From positions 3,348,001 to 3,412,000 of the forward strand of contig CAVNZM010000004.1 of assembly GCA_963693365.1 (NCBI GenBank): DNA of 64,000 bases. Direction: 5' to 3'. A model generated the notes under the pieces. That model searched no databases and had not been told where the DNA came from. It saw only the letters and a program-made list of their open reading frames with translations. The translations under genes were made by a program, and so were the position numbers. The stretch's first letter is position 1. Every line of letters starts with the position of its first letter. Shown piece after piece: positions 56,034-64,000 of this stretch. Source of the DNA: Amoebidium appalachense (Eukaryota > Ichthyosporea).

Positions 56034-57251
56034 GACAGCGGGGGGCCGGGGGGGAGGAGGGGAGGGTTAGTCCCTTAAGTTCAACGTTTCAAAATTGGTC
56101 CAACCAAAGAAGATTTATCCTTTTTTGGGATGCAGAGTGCACCCTAAGCACGAAGATTGACAAGTAGGTGCTTCGGAAACGAAAGAACCAAAGTTTGTAT
56201 AGGAATGATTGCCTAACATTTCTATAGGCTGGCAATTCTGACCCCCCCCCCCCCCCCCCCCCCCCCCACCCGGTTCCCCTCTCTACCCCCCCCCTCCCCC
56301 CAACTCACACGCACACACACACAAACCACCTTACCCGTTGCAAACTACATGCCTACATAAATTCCTTCTTGTCGCTCCTAACAACTCCTCACTATCCCCG
56401 CTCTCCTCCACCTCCTCGCCCCCCCCCCCCCCCCCCCCGGGGCCCCGCCCTCCACCCTCCCCCCTTCGGCACCCCCACTCCCTTGCCCCCTCTCCCCCCC
56501 TCCCCCCCCCCCCCCCCCCCTTCTCCCCCTCTCCCCCCCCCCCCCCCCCCCCGGGCCCCGCCCCCAATGTTCCACGTGCATCCCTCCTCTCTCCTTTCAG
56601 GGCACCAAGACAATTCTCGTGAATGATGCCGATGCAGCTGTTGCCGCCGAGGTTTGGGTTGGTGCCGCATGCAAGAGGGGGGTCAAGAACATGGTCATGC
56701 TCACGCTGGGCACGGGTGTGGGTGCCGGTGTAGTCATCAACGGAGACATTATTGCAGGGGGTAGTGGTCTTATTGAGGGGGGGCACATGATTGTTGAGCG
56801 TAATGGGCCCCTGTGTGGGTGCACACAGCACGGGTGTCTTGAGTTGTACGCATCTGCTTCAGCTGTTGCTCGCCGTGCTCAGGAAGCGGCTAACGCACCC
56901 GGGGCCAAGTCTCTTCTTACGGGAAGGGAGGGATTTGGCGCGAAGGAGGTTTTTGATGCGGCAGACGAAGGAGATGAGGTAGCAGCCAAGGTGATCGATG
57001 AAGCGTGTGACTATTTGGGTTTTGCTTGCGTCAACATTTGCCGTCTGCTCGACACAGAGTTGATTGTGTTTGCTGGTGGTATGTCCAGGGCCGGAGACTC
57101 TCTGTTCAATCGCATTCGCAAGGCATACTACAAGTATGCGTGGACCAAGCTGCCTAACAATGTGCAGATTGTGGCTGCTGAGGCTGGGGACGATTCGGGT
57201 ATTGTGGGCGCTGCGGCTATGGCTAAGAAACACCATGCTGGTTCATTGTAA
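54686..57251 (+). CDS. ROK-family sugar kinase (glucokinase-like), two exons
   Basis: Exons 54686-54988 and 56601-57251 join in phase (101 + 216 codons, 317 aa, the usual ROK length). ROK kinases phosphorylate glucose, N-acetylglucosamine or N-acetylmannosamine with ATP in the cytosol. The N-terminal phosphate loop is GIDLGGTNAKAGVV (residues 5-18). VNDADAAVAAE carries the catalytic Asp of the NDA motif (about residue 110). TLGTGVGAGVV is the second ATP motif. GGHMIVERNGPLCGC then GCLELYAS is the ROK signature, with His and the three Cys that bind zinc. The exact sugar cannot be read from sequence. ROK glucokinases are mainly bacterial, so an old transfer followed by intron gain is possible. 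The 1.6-kb intron is full of C runs and one CA array. Confidence 0.92.
54989..56600. repeat. Intron of the ROK kinase gene: C runs and (CA)n
   Basis: C runs at 55014, 55137, 55395, 55630, 56243, 56419 and 56505, a CA array at 55806-55861 and one G run at 56001-56031. No exon-like segment seen. Confidence 0.85.
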
Positions 57252-58230
57252 GAGACATGATTATCAAAAGGGAATTGCGGTTTAAATGGTGTGTGTGATT
57301 AGCTATATAGTGTAAGAGTCATATACGGGTAAGAAGTAAGGTTCTAGCTGTTGTTCTGGTGACAGGTATCAGTTTATAAAGGGAGTGACGTGAGCCCAGT
57401 GTAGATTGAGGTAGTGATTAGTGTATATGTTTTTTACGCAAGGTGAAGTGATCAATGGGGTGGTAGAGTGAAAAGGTTGGTTAGTTAGGAAATTAAGAAT
57501 CTGTCGATGCATGTCATTGGCATTTAGGGTGTCAGTCATGTAAACCCAATGTGGAACGGGTCTGTTGATCTGTTGATATAAAAGGGTTGATTGAGATCTA
57601 GAGCAAAAACCCTGAGGCAATTCATTCCATCGCACCAAATCCGAGTATTGAATCAGATCTGATCATAGGCACTGGGACATCAATACAAACCAAACCTTTG
57701 GATATTGGATTTGTGCGGTGTGCTATACTATATCAGTACATCAGTATCAGTACATCAGTACATCAGTATCAGTACAGATTCTATAGAGAGCATACGCCAA
57801 GCACAGATCCTGAGCAGCACGTGGGAAACCTCCGAAACTCTCACAATGATTTCTAGGCATGTCTATCGTTTCTGTATCCCAAAGCCTTTTCAGGTTCCGA
57901 ATCGTGTAAAACGGAACACAAGGCTCCCCTATTTTCTTGAATATCTTTGTCAGGTTCAAATTCACGTAAGACCTAACGAACGTGAGGCTTTTGTCATGAG
58001 TGTTCAAGAGACGAGCTCCACAGCCTCTTGAATGAGAAAATGGGCCAGTTTCACGTACACATTCACGTACATAATGGGCGCACCTTACGTGCGTGGGCAG
58101 AACATGTATGTGTATATGTGTCAAAGGTACACGGGACATGACGTCCACGGCCCACATGGTGTGCGTGCCCCTACCCCGCATGGCGCACATGATGTGCGTA
58201 GAGTCTATTCGATTATGGGCACATGCATGA
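57252..58230. other. Non-coding 3' flank of the kinase gene
   Basis: Unique AT-balanced DNA. It has a short tandem cluster of CAGTATCAGTACAT (57734-57776) and a CATG/ACATGT-rich stretch (58060-58280). No gene seen. Confidence 0.45.
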
Positions 58231-58572
58231 TCAGTCAGGCATGCACATGATGCACATGTCACAGTGTATGTACATGTACACATACTTTCTATTTTGTGAT
58301 TTCATCTTTGTGTTAACATGAATATCAGGTAAGCAAACCCTTCTTATATGTACGGCACGGAAACATGGCATGCGCAAAGGTAAGTGCCTATCAAAACCTG
58401 TAAGTGACACACTTCTTCGAGACTGAGCGTGTTGCGCGCGCTGCACCGCGTCAGCGGACTGCAGTGTGCGGCTGTCCACAAGAACAAAGTTTTGAAGATT
58501 CTCTGGCAAATCTCTCAATGATTGGCCCAGGAGATCTAGATCAAGATCCTCTGCTGCTCGCGTCAGACTCAT
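58231..58572 (-). CDS. Hypothetical protein or first exon, minus strand
   Basis: From ATG at 58572 the frame reads MSLTRAAEDLDLDLLGQ, then SLRDLPENLQNFVLVDS and DAVQRAQHAQSRR, a well-composed helical segment of about 55 residues. The frame stays open for another 55 residues of less convincing composition to a stop at 58231. It may be a first exon whose true donor I cannot place. No family recognised. Confidence 0.3.
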   Translation of the reverse strand: MSLTRAAEDLDLDLLGQSLRDLPENLQNFVLVDSRTLQSADAVQRAQHAQSRRSVSLTGFDRHLPLRMPCFRAVHIRRVCLPDIHVNTKMKSQNRKYVYMYIHCDMCIMCMPD

Positions 58573-59128
58573 GATCAGCGCCTGCCTGTCCGTGCCTGAG
58601 CGGCGGAGCTCCGAGCGCGTCCGTGCACGTGGGACCGTCACGGAGTACTACACTGAGTAGCCTACGCGCTTGCGTGCGCCGGGTGCGCGTGTGGATGTAT
58701 ACATGTACGTGGCGACTCAGGCCTACTCAGGCCTAGGCCTATTTGTAAAATTTTAAGCCTGTGCCGTTTGGCGGGTATGCATGCATGGGTGACTGCTTGG
58801 GCACAATCAGCTGCAGTGTCACTGAGTTGCATGAAGACTAACCTGTTTGTGTGTGTGTGTTTGTGCACATGTATGCGTGGTGCGTGCAAGTGTACATGAC
58901 GTGCGCGTGCTTGTGATGTGTATGTGAACGTTCATGCGTTATGCCACTGTCACTGTGTGACTGTTTACAGGCGTTTGTGCGTGTGTGTGTGCGTGCCAAA
59001 GGCTTCAGACCCGAAAGGCGTGCCCCCGCCAGGGGGCACGCAGAACCAAGAATTCCTCGGTGAACTATAACCGGGTTACATTTGCACCATTGTTCCTTCA
59101 TTCGAACTGCCTTACACTGTACACAACC

Positions 59129-59176
<48 letters not shown>

Positions 59177-59315
59177 AAATAAATAAATAAATAAAAGAAG
59201 AAGAAGAAGAAGAAGAAGAAGAAGAAGAAGAAGAAGAAGAAGGATGGAAGAATGGAAGAAGAAGAAAGGGGGAAAACCTTTAAAAAAAGAGAAAGGAAAA
59301 GGGAAGAAGGGAAAG

Positions 59316-59390
<75 letters not shown>

Positions 59391-60100
59391 CATGCACACC
59401 ACAAAGTTTATAACCGGTACCCTCTTCACGGCCCCCTTTTCATACACCCAACCCAACATGCCCAATCCGAATTCGACACGTGTTGATCATTACATTGACG
59501 TGCGCGTGTCCTCAAATACAAGGGTCTACTATGCAGTGCCACCTGCATACACACGTGCACACGTACTGTACACTGGAATTTTTTACATAAACATGCATAC
59601 GCTTGTAATCTTGAGCCCAGGGGGTTGGTTTAGTGTTTGCCCCGTCGTGCCCACAGTCACTTTTCACCACTACAACACACAGCAAAAGCTTGCCCGGCAA
59701 ATCTGAATAAATCCGAATAGTTTTCAGGAAACCAATCAAATCACGCCACCTATGCATACCAATGATACCATTCCATTGCCGGCACACAGCTTCACAACGT
59801 TCCGCGCAGCCTGCCAGCGGCAGACGTCGCACCACACAGACTGAAGGAAAGAACAAACGAATTCAAGTGAGATGTTGTCAACTGACGATTGTCGCTGATG
59901 AACGCGTACTGTAGCTAATATTCACCTGATCTAACCATATGAGTCGCTATTGTATAGCACATTTCATAGGACCATCTCTAATGCCTCTCTTATGAGTCCC
60001 AACAAACACACTGTTCATTTGGCTTGTTCGTTGCTCAAGTCTCCATCCAAACTCTTGCTCTTAACCTAAACCACACCAACCTATAGAAGAACATAGAAGA
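58573..60100. other. Spacer with two C-tract/A-tract junctions and (GAA)n
   Basis: C then A tracts at 59130-59175 and 59317-59388, the first leading into ATAA and GAA arrays (59173-59241). The remainder is unique. A CCAATC motif lies at 59731. No supported gene. Confidence 0.6.
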
Positions 60101-60940
60101 ATGGAACACACTACAACAGGCTTCACTGCCCTTGTTATTTCCACCGCGGTAGTAGCAAACGCACTAGCACCCACTCTAGGTCCATGGCACACACATCTAC
60201 CAGGCGATACTTTCATGCTTGGCCATGCATTGTCCCTTTCTCTTTCTTTACGTCGAGGATGTGGGGGCAGCCTTCCGTTATGGCAGACCTTCCTTGGATA
60301 CTACCTTGCAGCGATGTTAGGCGGCACAATTGCGCCGATAATTGTGGGCCGGCACCCAAACTGGCACCACGACATTCCTGTTTTGGTGGTCTACTCATTG
60401 TCATGGGCTGCATTCTTCGTTACTGATGCCCTTCTTCACTGGGTTAACCGTGCTCCTGCCCTCAACTTTTTCTTGGAGGCCATTGGAATCATCAGCTGCA
60501 TGTATCCTCTCTGTTTCTTCGTAGACAAAGTTGCTCACGACTATTACCCCGCTACTGCATGTGCGACGGATCCAAGTGAGAAATTGACAGAACTGTTCTC
60601 TCTCCTTCTTCCTTGTCTAGGTGGGTCTGTGATGTGGCTCTCAGGCGGATTTGTAGTGTTAGGATTCAGTTTAGACACACCAAAATACCAATTTACACCA
60701 TCACGCATTGCTTTGGGCGTGCCCTTTACCACAATTGGGCTTATTGGCCTTTGGTGGTATTATTGGAATGCGTGGGTGCCCAGGATGCCAGGATGGCAAA
60801 AGTGCTACGGAGTGGAGGGTGGGGAAAGTATGGAGCACGACACTGCTGCAGCGTATGTGGCAACGTGGCTCATGTTAGCGTTTGTGGTGCTGTATATGCA
60901 GCCTAAGCAGGAGACTCAAAAACACGAGAAAACGGAATAG
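60101..60940 (+). CDS. Intronless multi-pass membrane protein, about 279 aa
   Basis: It opens with ATG (context AGAATGGAA) and ends TAG. Six or seven hydrophobic segments are visible: TALVISTAVVANALA, HALSLSLSL, FLGYYLAAMLGGTIAPIIVG, VLVVYSLSWAAFFVTDALL, FLEAIGIISCMYPLCFFV, LLPCLGGSVMWLSGGFVVLG, VPFTTIGLIGLWWYYW and YVATWLMLAFVVLYM. A short basic and acidic tail ends the protein. Two similar Gly-rich helices (AAMLGGTIAP and LGGSVMWLSGG) and the length recall TRIC-type cation channels of ER membranes, but the similarity is weak and I would not name it. The lack of introns contrasts with the large neighbours. Confidence 0.7.
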   Translation: MEHTTTGFTALVISTAVVANALAPTLGPWHTHLPGDTFMLGHALSLSLSLRRGCGGSLPLWQTFLGYYLAAMLGGTIAPIIVGRHPNWHHDIPVLVVYSLSWAAFFVTDALLHWVNRAPALNFFLEAIGIISCMYPLCFFVDKVAHDYYPATACATDPSEKLTELFSLLLPCLGGSVMWLSGGFVVLGFSLDTPKYQFTPSRIALGVPFTTIGLIGLWWYYWNAWVPRMPGWQKCYGVEGGESMEHDTAAAYVATWLMLAFVVLYMQPKQETQKHEKTE

Positions 60941-61287
60941 CGTGTGGTGATGTGTTGATGTCATGGTTGAATGAAAGTTTTGCTGGCTCTGTTTTCGGCG
61001 GCTACAACCAAACTGTAATCAGGATCTCTACTACACGTGTGCACAGATTTGAAATATGTTTCTGGAAACGGATGTGGTCTGTGCTCACGATTAGATTTTG
61101 CGCTGTATAGAATATGCGTGCACACGGCAACCCACATAGCAGTTTGTTGTGATTTGTAGGAAGGTTACTTGTGCCACATCAGCCCTGCCCCGCTGTTCTG
61201 TGTTTCTAAAGGCCACGGTGGTGCGCGAATGAATGGTTTGTAATATAAATATATCAATGCAAGTATACAGTGGCTTTGTCAGAACCA

Positions 61288-61323
<36 letters not shown>

Positions 61324-61600
61324 CCGGTCCCCCTCATCCCTCCCACCTCCCCTTCCCCCCCCCCCCCCCCCCCCCCGTCTCCTCCCCCTTCTCCCCCCCT
61401 GACTGCTGTAACAGTTCCCAGCTCCTCCTCGGACCCTCCCCCTGAGCCTGTTTTCCTCCACCCGCTAGCCACCATCGTTACACGCACACTACACATACAC
61501 ACAGACACATGCACACACATATGCACGCACGCAGGTAAGCGCGCGCGCACACACTCACACACACACACATACAGGTATACATACACACATACATGTCCGA
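60941..61600. other. 3' flank with C runs and CA-rich stretch
   Basis: About 300 bp of unique sequence after the membrane-protein gene, then C runs at 61291-61320 and 61358-61375 and a CA-rich stretch. No gene seen. Confidence 0.5.
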
Positions 61601-62092
61601 CGTCCAGCAGTTGAAGCCCAGGGACTGAGGGGCTGGGCCCGGGCTGGAAGCTTCGGGGAGGGAGGAGGATGGGGTGGGGTGGGGTACGGGGGGAGGTATA
61701 CCCGCCGTTTCGAGCCTTTCCCCACCCCCTTCCTTTTCTTTTTCCAGTTCCAACACGTACGTACACAAACACACACACACAGACAGGGAAAAACCCGAGG
61801 CTCAGCAGGTTGAGCCCAAAGAGAAGGTGCTGGGCTTGAGGGAGAGGAGGGGGGGGGCGGGGAGGTTGAATGTGTTAAAGCAGTGTGTGTGTACACGTGT
61901 GTGTGTTTGTGTGTGTGTGTGTGTGTGGCCAATAACTGGGTGGAACACCATTTGAACACCACTGAAGTTCGTTACAATGGTATCATTAATTGCAAGAAAG
62001 TGCTCCCGGCGCTTTCTGTGATTCGCCCGCTAATTACTGCGTCTGCTGCCCCTCAGTTCAGGGTGCATAAACGGCTTGCCCGTATCCTTTGA
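61601..62092 (+). CDS. Possible 3'-terminal exons of an unidentified gene
   Basis: The frame ending TGA at 62092 reads TTEVRYNGIINCKKVLP, ALSVIRPLITASAAPQF and VHKRLARIL, with good composition after a GT array. Upstream, 61780-61850 (REKPEAQQVEPKEKVLGL) could be another exon. A diverged copy of it seems to lie at 61608-61640. Splice joins are not fixed. Confidence 0.25.
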
Positions 62093-62218
62093 GTCTGTGT
62101 TGTATGCCCAAGTAGGTGCCTGTATGCTTGAGTATGCGTGTGTGGGGGGTTCGGTATGAATGTGAATAATGAGTGTATGTCCGTGTACGTCGTGTATGTA
62201 ATGGTGCTCACGTGTCTG

Positions 62219-62295
<77 letters not shown>
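62219..62295. repeat. (GT)n array
   Basis: About 77 bp of GT. Confidence 0.97.
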
Positions 62296-62296
<1 letters not shown>

Positions 62297-62374
62297 TAGT
62301 TGTGTTCTAGTGCTTCTAGCACCCAACAAAATTCATCATTCATAGCTTACATATTAATCCTTCAGTCCCGTACA

Positions 62375-62530
62375 TTACATACATACACTACGATTAAATG
62401 CAACATCATTCTTCTTCATAGATCTATGCATTTTACTAATCTGATGCCAGGCAGCTAAGACATACATACGTGCATCGCGGTGAATGCTGCAGATCATCCC
62501 CCTAGACCCGTCACCTCCTGTTGTGATACA
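62375..62530 (-). CDS. Candidate terminal exon, minus strand
   Basis: Minus-strand acceptor ATCACAACAG then GGDGSRGMICSIHRDARMY, VLAAWHQISKMHRSMKKND, ending at a TGA near 62375. It may be the end of the gene whose first exons lie at 63142-63009. No homology recognised. Confidence 0.2.
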   Translation of the reverse strand, partial: CITTGGDGSRGMICSIHRDARMYVLAAWHQISKMHRSMKKNDVAFNRSVCM

Positions 62531-62769
62531 CCGGGTCAGACAAGTCAGACAAAATATCCAAACCACACATGTTCCACATAGGAACCTCTCAGCAACCCAA
62601 AAGAGCATTCAGCCCCCCCCCTCCCCCCCCCCCCCTCCCCCCCCGGAGCTCCCAACCCCTTCCCTCCCCTCCTCTCCTTACTATTAGGTACCACCAAAAA
62701 GACCTGTTCAAAACCCTTAAAGCTATCCATTCTAATCACCCTTTAAATGGTAGGTAAGGGGCTTGATAA

Positions 62770-62812
62770 TTATAGGGGATGTTGGAGTGTGTATGTTTGT
62801 GTGAGTGTGCAT

Positions 62813-62843
<31 letters not shown>

Positions 62844-63142
62844 GGGGGGAGGGGGAGGGGGGGGGGGAGTTGTTGGTGCAGACGCCAGCATCCCCCGGCA
62901 AAAGTAAAATGCCTAAACGGTTTAAACGAGCTGAAAGCGGAGGAGGGAAACCTACGGGTAGGGCCCGGGCTGGGGGATGAGTGGGCGATTGCCGGTTGCC
63001 CCTCGGCCACTGCAATACACACGTTAGAACTTAGGGAAGCGGATTGTGAGTGGTGTAACAGTTCAAATGCACATACCTCAAATTTTAACCCATCGCCCAA
63101 AAGGCATTTCGGGCAAATAAAGATAGTCTTTGGCAACACCAT
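62770..63142 (-). CDS. Candidate two-exon 5' end of a gene, minus strand
   Basis: ATG at 63142 opens MVLPKTIFICPKCLLGDGLK and reaches a consensus donor (GAG|GTATGT) at 63077. An acceptor (GTGTATTGCAG) at 63010 starts an in-phase frame (WPRGNRQSPTHPP, LNRLGILLLPGDAG). The intron would be only 67 bp. The CPKC pair hints at a zinc ribbon but has no partner pair. Weak support. Confidence 0.25.
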
Positions 63143-63314
63143 TTTCTCGTTAAGGTCGAGTTGAGCAGTTGAGTTTCACTTCAGACTTCAGACGACTCAC
63201 AGATCGCAGTATGTCTCGTTTCCTTGGCTTCCGGCTATTATAAGTTGGTCGATGACTCATAACCCCGGCACACACGAAACACTTTAACGCACCCACACCG
63301 GTCCCTAGTCCCAA

Positions 63315-63500
63315 CACAGCCTCCATTTTGCTTAAAGAAATCACCACATCCCCCATATTAGCGTCTAGGCGGCGAGCACCCGAAAGCCACACTCCTCACA
63401 TGTCTATGACCAATCAACCGCCATCATCAATGTGGGCCACAATTCGCGGGGATCGATATGTCGACATAAGATTCGTAACTATAGTAGCTGCATTGAGAAT
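63315..63500. repeat. Second copy of the dispersed promoter-like repeat
   Basis: ATTAGCGTCTAGGCGGCGAG, GAAAGCCAC and GACCAATCAACC match the element in dynactin intron 13 (29655-29870) in the same orientation at roughly 75-80 percent by eye. It includes an inverted CCAAT box. Confidence 0.6.
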
Positions 63501-64000
63501 ATGCACAGAAATCCCACATCAATGTGACTCGCCACCCAGGCGCCAAAATGGGAGGCCGATTCATTTAGGCACCATAGGTCCACGTTGGCTGTTCACACAA
63601 CGTGAAATCAATGTGATGTCAGAAGTATGACTGGTTTTGCCTATATATGGGCACAATCCCCCCCTTTGCATATTGTGCAATTGCCATACAAGGGAATTCT
63701 AGAGTATTAACAACATAGACATTAATCCCTATCAGACTGTATTGTGCCCACACCTATCTCACGTGTTGCTAAAATTATTTGTTAGTGTGCATGCTGCAGG
63801 CAGGCACCCACCGGCCATTTGTCCCGTAGACCTGTGGCCCGTAGCCATGGCCGTTGCCATAGCCGTGGTTGTACTGAGAGGGGTGGGGCCTTACGTAAGC
63901 ATATGCACACCGCACCACACACAGGGTGTTGCTTGGTTTGGTGGTTTGGAAAGCCCCCCCCTCCCCCCCCCCCCCCCCCCCCCCCCCTCCTTCTCCCTTG
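63501..64000. other. Right end of window, non-coding
   Basis: Unique AT-balanced sequence, then a short CCATGGC-rich stretch (63840-63880), ending in a C run (63954-63987). No gene seen. Confidence 0.5.

Overview
The window is nuclear DNA from a eukaryote with spliceosomal introns and an extreme load of simple repeats. The introns hold very long (GT)n/(CA)n arrays, long G or C runs, T-tracts abutting G-tracts, and several minisatellites. A near complete 29-exon dynactin p150 gene of animal-like length and domain order, a JmjN/JmjC demethylase and a ROK sugar kinase with an intron suggest a unicellular opisthokont or holozoan such as an ichthyosporean. That placement is inference. No marker gene here fixes the species.

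Left end (1-720): two compact, GC-rich, intronless ORFs only 36 bp apart, one with a membrane anchor and a Cys-rich tail. They look unlike the rest of the window and may be a fragment of an endogenised large DNA virus. An LTR retrotransposon (752-4342; 480-bp LTRs, CTTAC target duplication) sits directly beside them. Its LTRs read as identical, but its pol region is broken.

4.3-10.2 kb: after a long GT array comes a minus-strand gene of about seven exons (9976 to 5497) for a KDM4-like JmjN/JmjC lysine demethylase with an unrecognised N-terminal region. Its introns and 3' flank are packed with minisatellites. 10.2-14.1 kb: CCAAT-rich non-coding DNA, a 4 x 67-bp repeat, then a 2.3-kb near-perfect palindrome carrying inverted copies of the 5' part of a coiled-coil gene, followed by a GGCC-rich block. 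14.5-17.7 kb: a weakly supported plus-strand gene or gene remnant with two in-frame TAG codons.

18.4-41.3 kb: the dynactin large subunit gene on the plus strand. All 29 exons join in consistent phase to about 1277 codons. Its introns hold a tRNA-Ser(TGA) gene, a 17-copy 53-bp minisatellite in which every unit carries a copy of the next exon's 3' splice site, further duplicated acceptors, and a duplicated mini-exon.

43.8-50.9 kb: a minus-strand, seven-exon gene of unknown function (about 416 aa). It faces a small intronless gene (51617-51907) across a CCAAT/E2F-like intergenic region. 54.7-57.3 kb: a two-exon ROK-family sugar kinase. 60.1-60.9 kb: an intronless multi-pass membrane protein. 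The remaining DNA (51.9-54.7, 57.3-60.1 and 61-64 kb) is mostly non-coding, with short candidate exons and a dispersed repeat also present inside the dynactin gene.
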